Below, piece by piece: positions 35,821 to 47,384 of a stretch of 64,000 bases of DNA (the first letter of the stretch is position 1; every line of letters starts with the position of its first letter). The stretch covers positions 120,744,930 through 120,808,929 of the forward strand of contig OX352762.1 in the NCBI GenBank assembly GCA_947095585.1, in the 5' to 3' direction. Below the pieces are notes generated by a model. It saw only the letters and a list, made by a program, of their open reading frames with translations, did not search any database and was not told the DNA's origin. The translations under genes and the position numbers were made by a program. The DNA comes from Nephrocerus scutellatus. Lineage: Eukaryota; Arthropoda; Insecta; Diptera; Pipunculidae.

Positions 35821-36389
35821 TTGCACTAAAGATTTTCGTGTTTAGAAAGATCTTGCTTGGAAAAGATTCTGTCACATGCATTGTTAATTCGCATAAAAAT
35901 TGCTTGAATATTAGCTTAAGTATAAGATATTTAAATCTATGTTGCTTGCTTATTGATTGTATTATTTTATTTAATTAATTAAAATATAAATTATTTAGAA
36001 AAAGAAATAGAAATATAGAAATTTTGATTCCTTATGCTAAACAGACTCCTAGAAATTTATTTGTGATCGGTTGATGCTATCAATATATGTAAGCAATTTG
36101 ATGTCAATTTTGTATTTTTAGCGTGACATAATATCGACTACGAAGAACGAAGGGGGACATAAGTTATGTTCTTTGCCAAAGTCTGTGCATTGCGATTGAT
36201 CGGCAAACTACTGACTGCTCAAAAATTAGTTTGAGCCAGTAGCGCAACAATCAGGCTCGTGATGTAGTGCTTGCTCTATCTCCTAGTGGTGGTCCCCGGG
36301 CAACTATGTGTATAAATCCTTATATACGTAAGCTAAAATTGCAAGTGCGGACGGCTTAGCGTTTCTAGTCTAGGTAACATGGGTTAGCA
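35821..36389. other. 3' flank of the odorant receptor and spacer
   Basis: AT-rich to about 36120 (probable 3' UTR and intergenic sequence; no canonical AATAAA within 200 bases of the stop), then more GC-rich sequence leading into the LINE, perhaps its 5' UTR. Confidence 0.45.
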
Positions 36390-38055
36390 CCCTGCGGTAC
36401 CGGAAAATGCCCGCTACTGAAACCGACTCAAGGCCTCGGATAAGTAATGATCGAATAATGACGACTTTTGGCTATTGTACCAGGACTAAGATTGGTTTCT
36501 GGAATGTGAGGACGCTCCTTGACTCAGGGAGTGAAGGACATCAAAATGCCAGATTTCTTCAACTGGAACGTGAGTTTCTTCTATATAATTTGGACATACT
36601 GGGAGTGAGTGAAGTAAGATGGTTCTACGCAGAAGAGTACCAATCTCCAACGTTTAACACCTGCAAAACCTCTGGCAGTCCCCGTGAATCTGGAGTGGGT
36701 CTGCTGCTAAAGCCAACATCATGCAGGGGCCTAATTTCCTGGCACTCACATGGTGATAGGGTCTTATCGGCCAGATTTCGGACTAGAGTATGGTGCGTCA
36801 CGTTGATACATTGTTACGCCCCAACGAATCTCTCGACAGAGGATGGAAATGACAACTTCTACAATCAGCTAAGCTGTATTCAATGCAACTTGAATTCCAA
36901 GGAAGGAAACGACAATGAAGAACTCAGACATGTGATTGTGAAGAACGGGCCTCGGCGAACGAAATGACAATGGTGAAAGATTTGTTGATTTCTGCAACAC
37001 CAACCAACTTGTCAGGAGGCACCATGTTTGAGCATAAGAACTGCCACAAAGTCAGCTGGGTGTCAACTGACAGGCAAAAATCATCCAACCAAATCGACAA
37101 TGTGGCGATCAGCCGACTTTTTAGGAGCTGTCTTTTAGACGTCCGAAACAGACGAGGAGGCGACATGGGTGTGGTACGGGATCATCACCTTATGGTAGCT
37201 ACTGTCCAGTTACGAACTGCATCAGTTCAGTTTTCACATCTGTAGCGGAAAGTATTGTTGGTAGAAGCCAGGCAAGGCACAGAACGTGGCTTACCGAAAA
37301 TACCTAGAGGTATACCCGTAGAGCTTCTGCGTGCCGCTCCAACGACATCAGCAGAGCTTTTATATCCTCTTGTAAAGAGAGCTTGGGAGGCAGAAAGTTT
37401 CCCCGACGAGTGGAAGAAGGGAATGATTATCAAGCTCCCTAAAAAGGTAGTCTTATGGAGTGCGAAAACTAGAGAGGCATTTGCGTTCTTCCCGCAGTTG
37501 CAAAGTTAATAGCCAAAGTAGTACTTGAGCGAATTAAGGAACATCTGGACGATACACTCGATGCCAAACAAGCTGGTTTCCGCGCTGGAATAGTGCGTTG
37601 AATTTCGGTCACCACTGCACCTGCTTTTCATCGATTTTAAAAAGGCGTTTGACAGTCTCAACAGACAGTTTATCCGGCTCGCCTTGCGCAGGAGAGGTAT
37701 ACCCGATAAACTAATTGCTATTTTAAAAGCAACCTTAATTTCAGGTGCTGCATAGAGAAAAGCTGTCAGGGGAATTCGAGGTCCTAAGTGGGGTACAACA
37801 AGGTTGCATTCTATGGCCGGTATTTTTTGTTGGTGATTAGCGATGTGCTTCGCGCAGCTTTATCTACTAGAAACGGAGGCATTCGTTGGACTCTTACACC
37901 TCAACTCAAACATCTGGACTACGCGACGACGTTAGTTTACTCTCACACAGGATTATGGAGCTGAACCAAATGACAACAAATGTGGAAAGGAAGGCAAATG
38001 TTGCGGGTTTGAAGATTATTGCTGCCACAACCAAAATCATCAACCTCGGCACTAA
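36390..38055 (+). mobile_element. LINE with CFDP2-like endonuclease and RT, nearly full domain set but broken
   Basis: Endonuclease: TKIGFWNVRTLLDSGS, LDILGVSEVRW (about 36590-36622), SGVGLLLK, NQIDNVAISR. RT: GIPVELLRAAPTTSAELLYP (about 37309-37370), FPDEWKKGMIIKLPKK, LLFIDFKKAFDSLNRQFI (about 37630-37680), and LKHLDYADD split by a one-base deletion near 37920. Stops and frameshifts occur throughout. This endonuclease type is often annotated as craniofacial development protein 2-like; it is a transposon enzyme, not that host gene. Confidence 0.82.
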
Positions 38056-38109
38056 CTCAGTAACTCATCTTAACAAGTAAAAATCTGAAATCTGAAATCT
38101 GAGAGGATA

Positions 38110-39860
38110 GCGTTGCCAAAATAGGTAGGTAGACAATATTCAGGCAGTATATGGCACCCATAGCTAACACGAGAACTCTAATGACAATGGACAACGAGTC
38201 ATAGAGATGGCAGCAAGCAATATTTTGGTCGTTGTGAGTACAAGGTTTGCGCGTAAAAATATCCAAAACGCCACCAGATAGACCACGTGTTGATAGAATG
38301 CCGCCACAACCCGAACCTGATGACGGTACGAACGTACGGAGGTGCCAACACCGACTCGGATCACTATCCTTTTTATCTGGTGCTTCGAGCACGGAGTGCA
38401 TCATAACGAAAGATTGAATTCGTGAATCAGATTCGAGCCCTTCGCAACGAAGAGACCAGAAACAACTACGGCCAAGCCATAGAACTTGCACTAAATTCAC
38501 GGAGAGTATGTCCTGGTGCTGAGATGTCGTAGATGAGAAATTGACACGCATTTAAAATATGTACTGTCATTAGTACTGCTGCCTCCATCTTAGCCAGTTG
38601 TAGAAATCGGAACGACTGGTTTAATGACGAATGTAAGCTAGCGACGGACCGTAAAAATGTTGCATACCGAGCAATGCAACAATCTCGTAGATCGCGGGCA
38701 CGATAAAAACAATATAAAGAGCTCAGAAGATATGAACAGTTCACCGGTAAAAGAAAGCTGCTTGGGGAAGAATCTCGTCCATGAATAGTTCAGTACAGTA
38801 CAGAGAGCAAGGACCGCACCAGGCGCGAAAGTTCTACCAGAGTCCGCGGTATGACGCAATAAACATAGCGTTGCACATACTGCAAAGGCAAAGAGGGTAA
38901 TCTGATCGCCGATCTCAAAGGCATCTTAGAGCGATGGGAAGAGCACTTTCATTAGCTGGTTAATGGTTAGCTAACTGAGGAGTTTGAGGCTCCACTAATG
39001 ACCGACGACCAGACTATGCTGCCACCACCAATCATAGACGAAATTAGCACAGCGATAAACAATAAGACCTCAGGATCAGTCAGTATCCCAGCGGAGCTCA
39101 TTAAATCAGGTGGTCCCGCCATCCAGCAATTCATGAACTAAAAGTGCAAGTATGCGAGGAAGAAGCGATCCCGGAAGACTGGTTAAGAGTCATCCTGTGC
39201 CCAATACAGAAGAAGGCAGATATCACAACGTGCAGCAATTATCGTGCTATAACGTTGTTAAGTACCGCTTATAAGATTTTCTCCTCTATTCTTCAAGACA
39301 GGATAGCCCCATATCCACCATTGGCACATCACAGTGTGGCTTCATTGCGAGCAAATCAACAACTGATCAAATATTCACCCTAAGGTAGGTGATGAAAAAA
39401 TTTGTAGAGTTTCAGAACTTACAGAACTGACAAATAATTTGTCACGGAGAGTAATAGCTTGTTTTTTGTGTCCATAAAATATACATGCACAATACAAATG
39501 GTCGCGAGAAGCTAGGCCTGTCGCGCCGAGTATTTTTATCAAAGCTGCTGCGGTGTATAAGATAATGGTCATACCAGTACTCACATAAAGATCCGAGACT
39601 TATGTGCTAAGCAAAAATCTCATTCTGACCTCTTAGCCGCGTTAGAAAGAAAAGTCTTATGAAGAATTGTTGGCCTCGTATGTATATGGAAGGAGAATTC
39701 AAGAGACTCTATAGTGATGAGATCTAATACCGTCGACATTATGGAGAGAATTAAGCTCGGTAGGCTCTTCGCTCGGAAAGTCGTTTTCGCTAGGATTTAT
39801 GAGATTTTTTCGGGAGGCCAGGACCGCGGTTGTATGTAGAGCCAAATATGATGATGATGA
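38110..39860 (+). mobile_element. RTE-like LINE, long decayed copy with a SINE piece inside
   Basis: Endonuclease end (GGANTDSDHYPF-like near 38340), linker, EEFEAPLMTDDQTMLPPP, DEISTAINN, SVSIPAELIKSGG and CAQYRRRQ / LSTAYKIFSSILQDRIAPY at about 39255-39315, then the 3' UTR resumes at about 39545 and ends with ggccaggaccgcggttgtat and ATGATGATGAT at 39849-39862. The part 39430-39541 is a fragment of the SINE family. Many stops. Confidence 0.75.
39430..39541 (+). mobile_element. tRNA-derived SINE, 3' fragment
   Basis: Matches the 3' half of the SINE (tggtcgcgagaagctaggcc, gtcgcgccgagtatttt); the tRNA-like head is missing. Confidence 0.65.
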
Positions 39861-39945
39861 TATTCATCGTTAGAGCATCATGGACAGCACAAAAATGTTA
39901 AACTAAGCCACACAGAAAGTTGCAATAAGAACTCAATGATGAAAA

Positions 39946-40416
39946 TTACATGAGTGCTATAATGTACCCTCCCCCATTCATATTTAGTGTTACCATAGCA
40001 TTTTCAAGTGTAGTCAGATACCAGCAGCTTAAGACGTCGTGTGAGGTCAGCGACGAGACAGACACGAGACAAAGGTACTTGTAACTACAGGTATAGATGA
40101 AGTGATGATGACACAGGTACTTAAATTTGCCACCAGAACACTTTGTACCGTAGCTACCGCTGAAAATTGACGCCTTGCAATGCAAACACGTGGAACCATA
40201 TCGATTTCCACATCCACAGCACAATTTTGTTGTATCACTCGACATTATGTTGAAACGGAAACCGAAAGTGCTAAGCCAGCGGTCGGTGACCAAGCCAAAC
40301 CGCAGGACGTACATATTTACCATTGTTCCAAATGACTTTATTGCGAATAACACACACGACTGCACACAGAGAATGAGGCGCAACAGCACTTCTGACGCTT
40401 TCGGCCAACACGCCAA
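39946..40416 (-). CDS. Unrecognised minus-strand frame with cysteine-rich segment (doubtful)
   Basis: A 156-codon open frame. Its middle contains closely spaced cysteines (LCCGCGNRYGSTCLHCKASI, then YLCHHHFIYTC) that could look like a zinc-binding region, but no known family matches. Other frames overlap it on both strands, so it may be a chance open frame in relatively GC-rich DNA. No neighbour supports it. Kept because length and composition exceed the background here. Confidence 0.2.
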   Translation of the reverse strand: MACWPKASEVLLRLILCVQSCVLFAIKSFGTMVNMYVLRFGLVTDRWLSTFGFRFNIMSSDTTKLCCGCGNRYGSTCLHCKASIFSGSYGTKCSGGKFKYLCHHHFIYTCSYKYLCLVSVSSLTSHDVLSCWYLTTLENAMVTLNMNGGGYIIALM

Positions 40417-40599
40417 GCTGTGGTATTCCGATTGTATTGCGCGTTATTTGCATTTCGTAGTTTGTGGAGAATTCCAATTGTGACAAAAGACAATGGCAAT
40501 AGTAATTGTCAACAAGTGGACCGACCACACTGCTATCGACAAAAGTGCAAACCTGTCTTTCTTTTTTTCTTTCGTGCAACACACATCTAGGGTGGTGGT

Positions 40600-40893
40600 G
40601 TGCTACGTGCTGCCAATCATGCCATCATCACGAACGACGACTCCTTTCGAGCACTGCAGTTGTTTATATTTTTCACCGACCGACCGGTCGAATTGGCCAG
40701 TAAATGCAAGAATGTAACGAATATAGAAGACATTAAAACACAAATTAATTGCGCATGTGCAGCGGCTTCAACTCTGCCAACTTTGGTAGCCATCAACCTT
40801 TTGGGAAATACCAAAATCAATAGCGATGTGATGTCCACCATCATGAAGGTACACGGAGTTAACAATGCGCCAGCATTTTTGTTGCAGAATTAA
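40600..40893 (+). CDS. Unrecognised plus-strand frame (possible coding relic)
   Basis: A 97-codon frame with protein-like composition: FRALQLFIFFTDRPVELASK, ASTLPTLVAINLLGNTKINS and MKVHGVNNAPAFLLQN. It ends in two stops, after which the same frame opens again for about 32 codons (40905-41008, including DVYRPVHENVIRIAIETLNG), as if an older, longer protein had been interrupted. I do not recognise the family; a broken transposon protein or a decayed host gene are both possible. Confidence 0.35.
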   Translation: MLRAANHAIITNDDSFRALQLFIFFTDRPVELASKCKNVTNIEDIKTQINCACAAASTLPTLVAINLLGNTKINSDVMSTIMKVHGVNNAPAFLLQN

Positions 40894-41008
40894 TAGTGGC
40901 TGACGCAGTTATTTATTAACGTTGATGTTTACCGGCCGGTACATGAAAACGTGATACGAATTGCTATTGAGACATTAAACGGTGCACCAAATAGGGACTC
41001 GTTCAAGT

Positions 41009-41184
41009 AGTTCAGCTGAGTTAGTAACCGAAGAATTAAGAAGAATAATTACTCGGAAAATGTTGTGATTTTATATGATTCTCTATCGAGCTGACTGAAG
41101 AACAGACTAATGAATAGTTAACGACGCCGACTGAACTGGCTGTAATTTTCAGGAAACTTAACAATAAACCCTCCCGACCATAAA
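41009..41184. other. No gene recognised
   Basis: Short spacer after the unrecognised frame; no motif. Confidence 0.4.
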
Positions 41185-41350
41185 GACATCTAGGTATTTA
41201 TTATCTTTGGTAGTAGATGGGAAACTGAGAAAAATACTAAATCTTCGCATCGATATCGATTTTTTAAGTCAGTCTATTTATAAAGTTCGCTTATGATGAC
41301 TGAAAGAGCTAAATTAAACATTGCATACTATTAGGCTTTAAATATAATTC
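41185..41350. repeat. Copy of the interspersed repeat seen at 33820-34050
   Basis: Shared order of cgcatcgatatcgat, cgcttatgatgactgaaag and tttgcatactattag-type segments with 33855-34015. Confidence 0.55.
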
Positions 41351-41499
41351 AGTCTAGACGGAATTACAACTATATGGCGAGCTGAAAAGCTAGCTTTACT
41401 ATTATCGGGTGTTTCAACAGGTGCGCTTCAACTTTTCTCCGATAGGGACGGCGAACGACGGCATATTTTTTATTGTTCTTTTGTCATTTGGAAACTTGA

Positions 41500-41795
41500 T
41501 TTGTATACATTTCATCATCGCTACACATGTGAACAGCGATTGCAAATTGTGCAAATTTTTTATCAAAATAATCGTTCTGTTGCCGCTCACACGACGTTCG
41601 CAACAATTGGGCCTTTCTGTGACATCATTGTGGCGAATTTTACGTAAAGTTCTTGGCCTACATCCGTATAAGATCAAGCTGACACAACAACTAAAGCCGT
41701 TTGACCATTTGAAGCGACGCCGATTCGTGAATTGGGCTCAAGAGCAAATCGAAAATGAAGTTGAAGTGCTCTTATTGAAAAACCCTATACATTAG
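41500..41795 (+). mobile_element. IS630/Tc1-like transposase, N-terminal fragment
   Basis: Encodes LTRRSQQLGLSVTSLWRILR, KVLGLHPYKIKLTQQLKP and RRRFVNWAQEQIENE, the helix-turn-helix and linker of the same family as 4962-5767. The catalytic half is missing; the sequence passes directly into the minisatellite. Confidence 0.8.
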
Positions 41796-41818
41796 TCGCA
41801 TGTGTGGCTTCTCATGGA

Positions 41819-43285
41819 GCGAAATACATCTGGGGATCTTTTCATGATTTGAGGGTCTTTTGGGTGTCTTTTTGGAATCTTTTGTGGGTCATTTAAGGGT
41901 ATTATCGGGGTCTTTTTGAGGTCTTTTAATAATAATAATATTCGGCGCGACAGACCGCTGCGGTCCAAGGCCTCTAGCTTCTCGCGACTTTTTTGTGTTG
42001 TGCATTTAAATTTTTGCACACAAATGGAAGTGACCTACAATTTGATGCCGTATCCGAACTGCGAATTGAGAAGCTTTCCGTGACAAGTTATTAGTCTCGT
42101 TATTGTTAGTATATTAAGTTATTGTCAGACATTCGCAAGGGGTGGAACTGTAAAAAAACACTTTTGGGGTTACCTGAGATTCGAACTACGAACCCTCCGC
42201 TCAGAAATCCGTGCACTTAACCACTGAGCCACGGCGCTAAGGGGTCTTTTATTGGTCTTTTGTGGGGTCTTTTGAGGTTCTTTTGGTGACCTTTTATCGT
42301 TATTTATAGGGTCTCTTGTGGGCTCTGTTGTGGGGTCCGTTGTGAAGTCTTTTTGTGGTCTTTTGAGGATCTTTTTGGGGTCATTTGGGGGTCTTTTTAG
42401 GTTATTTTTGGGGTTCTTTGAAGGTTAAGGTTAAGGTTTAAGGTCTTTTGATAGTTTTTTAATGGTAATTTTGGGGGTCTTTTGTGGGGTATTTTGGGGT
42501 CTTTTTGTGACTTTTAGTAGTCTTTTAGCAATCTTTTGGCACCTTTTGGGGGTTATTTGAGAGACTCTTGGAGTCTTTAGAGGGTTTTTAGGGATGTTTT
42601 TCGGATGTCTTTTGAGGGTCTTTTAGGCGGTCTTTTTGGATATTTCGATGGTGTATTTAGGGCGTTTTGTGTTCTTTTGAGGGTCTTTTGGGAATGTTTT
42701 GTGGGGGTCGTCTTCGGGTGTTTTGAGGGTCTTGTGTGGAGTATTTTGGAGATCCTTTGAAGTCTTTTGAGTAGCTTTTTGGGATCTTTTTGTGGTCTTT
42801 TGAGGATCTTTTGGGGTCATTTGAGGGTCTCCTAGGGGTCTTTTTATGTTGTTTTTGGGGTTCTTTGAAAGTCTTTTGATGGTTTTTTAATGGTAATTTG
42901 GGGGTTCTTTTGTGGGGTATTTTGGCGACCTTTTGGCGTCTTTTGGGGGTTATTTGAGAGAATCTTGGGTCTTTCGAAGGTCTTTAAGGAGGTTTTTTGG
43001 ATGTCTTTTGAGGATCTTTTGAGATGTCTTTTAGGTATGTTTTGCGGGGGTCGTCTTCGGGTCTTTAGAGGGTCTTTTGTATAATCTTTTGGATATCTTT
43101 TGGGAGTCTTTTAAGGGTCTTTTGTGGAGTATTTCGGATATCTTTTGGGAGTCTTTTGAGTAGTTTTTTGGGATTGTTTCAGGATCTTTTGGGGGTATTT
43201 TGGGGATGTTTTGGGGGCCCTTTTGTGGGTCTTTTTGGGATGTTTGGTGGCTCTTTTGAGGGTCTTTTAGGGGTCTTTTAAGGGC
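41819..43285. repeat. Large (ggggtctttt)-type minisatellite block
   Basis: About 1.15 kb of degenerate 9-12 base units (gggtctttt, gaggtcttttg, ggtattttg), the reverse complement of the arrays at 1-360 and 31985-32155, interrupted by a SINE at 41928-42242. Longer frames within it are repeat artefacts rich in Gly, Val, Phe and Trp or Pro and Lys. Confidence 0.85.
41928..42242 (-). mobile_element. tRNA-derived SINE, copy 3, inside the minisatellite
   Basis: (AAT)n tail at 41928-41940, body as in the other copies, rc B box near 42178 and rc A box ccactgagcca at 42221-42231. Minisatellite sequence ggtctttt lies on both sides (41920-41927 and 42243-42250), consistent with target duplication but not decisive because the repeat itself supplies it. 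Confidence 0.85.
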
Positions 43286-43304
43286 TAATTGAAATCAACA
43301 GTTA

Positions 43305-43800
43305 TGGATTTCAGCTATGGTTTTACGCAACATGTGTGGTCGTAGATTGTCCTGAAGAAACAGAAAGACCGCAATAGCGTTCATTGATTGACTCTTAACA
43401 GGGTAATCAGTCTGATGATTCGTCACAAACAACTGATGCTGATACCTTATTCAGCGATAGTTAAACCCTAGATTTTTTCGGTGCTTTTCTACTCTTTTGA
43501 TAGCAAATTGATGAGATGGATGTCTTATTTGTCGCCACAAAGCTGGCCAAAAACTCTTCTGGATCGCTTGCTCCAAACACTCGTGAGGAAGTTTTAGTTG
43601 ATTGCGTTTTTGTTCAACTGAAGTCAGGCGCGGGCCCACGATGTTGGAATCCGTTCATATAAGATGCTGACGATTTTAGCTATCTCTCTCACCTTCAATC
43701 TCCCGGTCTCCTATGATCAGATCACAAATTTTTTGTTTTCCTCTGTAGTTGAGGATGATGGTCTTCGACTACTGGGTTGTCTTCAATGCTCTCTCGACTA
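43305..43800 (-). mobile_element. mariner transposase relic, second subfamily
   Basis: Minus strand encodes GDRRLKVREIAKIV (helix-turn-helix), LTSVEQKRNQLKLPHECLEQ and a catalytic-site block VFLFLQDNLRPHMLRKTIAEI near 43370-43310, interrupted by stops. Order fits mariner (HTH, then the DNARPH block). Differs from the copy at 32369-32990. Confidence 0.75.
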
Positions 43801-44634
43801 ACGGTTGAATTCAGCTAAAACCACTTTTCAACAACAGTTTTTGAAGGGGCAGATACCACTTAAGTTGCCACCACATATTCATGAATCGGAACTTTTCAAT
43901 CCACCCTCGTTTATTCTCAAGAACAAAAACAAAATTGTTCCCCCAAATCGCAGTCTTGGAGCTGTTACGAGTACCTATGCAGAGCATCAGTTCGAACCAG
44001 GGAAGAAAAAAATCAAACAATTTCGCCAATTTTTTATAATCTAAACAAATAACCTTTTATTTTGTTTACATACAAACAGAGTAGACAGAGAAGCGAGAGA
44101 ACAGACAAAGAGACAAACAAAATCGTATATTTTCCCCTAGAAATGCAGAAAATATCGCTAACTCGGCCTTAGATTTATAATATTGCCAATTAAATGTAGA
44201 TTTTTAATAAAAGATTCAATAACTAGATAATTTTGGTTGTTTTTGTTGTTTGCTTATAAGTCAATAATAATAATAATAATATGTAACTGGTTAAATATAA
44301 TAATTAAATTGTAAATTCATTTTCATAATATCTTAGTATCTGTTTTTATGTTTTATAGCGTAGCAAAATATTTTTTATTTTCACAAAAGATCACATTAAC
44401 AATCGCTGTGATTATCTTCTTATTCTTCTTTATATATGTAACTGTGTTTTTGTGTTGTTTGTTGTATCTATCCTTCAGAAGGAATATCAAAAGAAGAACT
44501 AAAACAATGTTGGGTGTATCCAATTGTTCTTAAAACTTAAACTATGCGTGTGACACAAAATCGATCCAAATGTGCAATCTCAAAATCAATAAAAATTTCT
44601 ACAATCGAGTGCTAAAACTTCAGTCCAATTTGAT
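43801..44634. other. Intergenic; no gene recognised
   Basis: Shows short frames on both strands, the minus one (43811-44029) possibly the upstream remnant of the mariner. From 44040 on strongly AT-rich, an (ATA)n run near 44262-44282. Includes the 3' flank of dymeclin. Confidence 0.5.
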
Positions 44635-44640
44635 TTTATT
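44635..44640 (-). terminator. Candidate polyadenylation signal of dymeclin
   Basis: AATAAA on the minus strand about 130 bases beyond the dymeclin stop codon. Confidence 0.55.
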
Positions 44641-44767
44641 ACAACAATTTTCTTTGCTTAACATTGCAGCTATCCACAACTACATAGATAGAGGTTTCTC
44701 TTCGTTTATATGCGACTCAGTTTTTGATTTTAGATTGCTGGATGGTGGCGTTCTGACGTCGTTGTCA

Positions 44768-47384
44768 TTAGCATGTAATTTCAGTTGTCACCCCCTTAAT
44801 ACTCTCTGAGCTGAAATGCACGCAGCCGTATTTGCAGACGAGTGTCCAGACATATGGAATGAAAAATTCCTCGGGTGCATCTTCTTCGACGTATTTAAAT
44901 TTTAAATCGGGGAATTTCTATTGAAAGAAAGAAAAATAGAAACTGATAGATCTTGCAAAATCGAGATGAATCAGCATACGTACCCGTAATCGATCACTCG
45001 ACCACTGACTTGATCCTTTTGATATCACTTCGAAGACCTCGTTGACGCCCAGTTCGCCGCGTTGATCTTGTACTCGTTGCAACCGCGATGAGAAAAATCC
45101 AACCACCTACAAAGGAAATGATATCATATTTTATAGGACATCCGACTTCCTAACCAACTTACCATATCGATATTTTGAATGATATCCTGAAACGCATGAT
45201 GACTGCGAAACGCCTCAAAAACACTGCGCTTGTACAGCAATGTGTAAACCAAATTCGGACAATAGACCAACTGATTGGAAAGGCAAGAGTTTAGAATTTC
45301 GAGTACCATTCGTAGCACCTCTTCCAGCACAGTCAAATCCTGCAGCATATCCTCTGGTGTCGTTGCCACATTCACCGTTACAGAGCTATTGACCGGCTCT
45401 TTAAGTTGCGCATCAAGTCTTGCATGTTTGCGTGCCAGAGTCTCGAACAAACTGATGAGTCGTTGTGCCACATAGGGATGCAATGAACGGAATTGTCCCG
45501 ACATGTTCGCCAGCGCTGCCAAACAATTCGTATGCAGATATTTGTCGCGCATTTTTAACATATTATATTGAATTGTACGAATTACAACAAGAATAAGAAG
45601 CCCTCCCAGCGAGATCTCCGATATGGTTCGTTCGGTGTACCAATGGATGTTCTTTAGCATCTGCATTGGAATTTGTTGATCATAAATTTCACTCGTTAAC
45701 ACATGTCAATCTCAATTATACTCACTATTGAGTGAACACTTCTGTTGAAGGTATCGTCTTCGCTTAGAATCAACAACACAATTAAGGACATATAGATGTG
45801 ATGTGAAGTACTGTCCGGGGCATTGTACAGCGTCTGCAAAATGGGAATGACCAAGTGCTCAAGATTAATCTGCGCCATAACGAACCGATAAAATCGTTCG
45901 TTGCGATGGAGTAGCAAATATAAAAGCAGAGTAGCCTGATCAATGGTCACAATGCGGCAAAGGGTGTCAAAGACAGCCGTGAAATCAATCTTGAACGTTG
46001 GTCCGTCTTTCGGAGAGTCCTTAGAATCAGCGCATCCAAACAAACTCTGACGATATGGGTTATCCTTGGTCGTACAGTGATTAGTTAGAATTAATATCAA
46101 AAGAAGACTTTGATTAGCGAGTGGATAATGGTCGCGGAATTGTTGCGAAAGCTCTGTCCCTGTGGCGCCTGTTGATTTCAGAACATCCTGTGTCTTCCGA
46201 AATGTAAACATTGATAAAAGTGACTCAGCAATGCCAAAAACAAAAGAACCCGCTGTATTGGAGCCAAACATTGTTGCTGGAACCTCAATCATACGTGAAA
46301 CAAAGTGCAGCAGGGATGAGGTTAGCACATTTGCGTGTTGGCATTTGTAGATGGTTCTATTAAGAGAATCACAAACTTCTAATACAAAAAAAAAATTATA
46401 ATTTCTCAAACTAACCTGAATATAGCCGACTTCTCTGTTGGGTGCTGCGAGAACAGATGCACCGACAAAAGAGTGATAATTGTGTTGACAGCTTCCAGGT
46501 GAAGATGGTACGTGAAGTCCCTGCAAACCGGTTAAAAAATAGAATTTATTTACCTCCGTCACACGCTCTAGACACTTATACTCACTTAACCGGAATCACA
46601 ACAATTAAATTTACAATAGCATTAATAAATGTCTCAAATTTCGATCCATCAATAACAACTGCTGTCGCTTTAGTTGCCTTTTCTTTGGCTTCCTCTGTGG
46701 CTTCCATCGCAATTGTGACATTTTCCGTGGCTGGACCACCTGTGGCTCCAGCAGCAGTCTCTTCTTCAGCTCGCAGAAGATCTGGATTAGGTATAGCTTC
46801 AAAATGTTGCAGCAGCTGGTATTCAGAACCTGTCTCAATGATGTACTTAACCAAAGATCGTATGATAAACAGGGCATTAAATGTCTGCCAAATATGCACG
46901 TTGCTGTAAAGATGGGAAGAGTGGCCACTAAATTAAACGAGATAACTTGTAAAAAAACGCGACTTACCTCTCCTGGTCAGAGAGCGACAGCAATTCTGTA
47001 ACCTTATCCAGAAAAATCTTGATAAGCGAACCTAAATTCCCAGTTTTAAGATTGTTGCTGATGAATGATTGACAAAGGGTCTCAAGACGTGAGTCTAAAT
47101 TAAGTTGGTCTTGACTAGAAGGTGAGAAAAAATGTTAGTAACCTTAAATTGAATTAACAACAAACTGCCAACACTGCACTATGTTTTAGGCTCCATACCT
47201 AGTCGATGCCGCCTACATCATCAAATTCATCCTGTTCTTACCTGTTCTCTGGCATTGTTATGTGGTAATTGAGGATCCCCGTCCAAAAATTGCTATCATC
47301 GTATGGAATATGCGTTCGACCCACAAATTTTTGAAGGAATTCATTTCCATTCAAATCTATATGCCGACTTACGTTGATACCCAT
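44768..47384 (-). CDS. Dymeclin: Dymeclin (Dyggve-Melchior-Clausen syndrome protein homologue)
   Basis: Eight exons on the minus strand: 47384-47242, 47115-46968, 46903-46586, 46520-46416, 46356-45726, 45660-45163, 45106-44984, 44917-44768; introns are 56-126 bp with GT-AG ends. About 704 residues, close to the family (human about 670). Marks: [20 protein letters not shown] start with Gly2 for N-myristoylation, [101 protein letters not shown], and [19 protein letters not shown] near the end. Dymeclin is a peripheral Golgi-associated protein shuttling with the cytosol and needed for normal Golgi organisation and trafficking. Exon 2 as written is 148 bases; the flanking phases and the protein need 147, so an extra base (in the taaattta run about 47097-47104) breaks the frame at the start of exon 2. 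All other junctions keep phase. Read error or recent mutation are both possible. Confidence 0.93.

Noticed and set aside
36407..36967. Host craniofacial development protein 2-like gene
   Set aside because: The endonuclease is followed by reverse-transcriptase motifs and is broken by stops; it is a LINE.
42890..43084. Open frames inside the minisatellite (also 42623-42820)
   Set aside because: Low-complexity translations of the repeat, present on both strands with the same periodicity.
41819..43285. CRISPR-like array of regularly spaced repeats
   Set aside because: Units are 9-12 bases, contiguous and degenerate, without unique spacers, in a eukaryotic genome; this is a minisatellite.
46442..46909. 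Plus-strand 155-codon frame over dymeclin
   Set aside because: Antisense to conserved dymeclin exons 3 and 4; no independent support.
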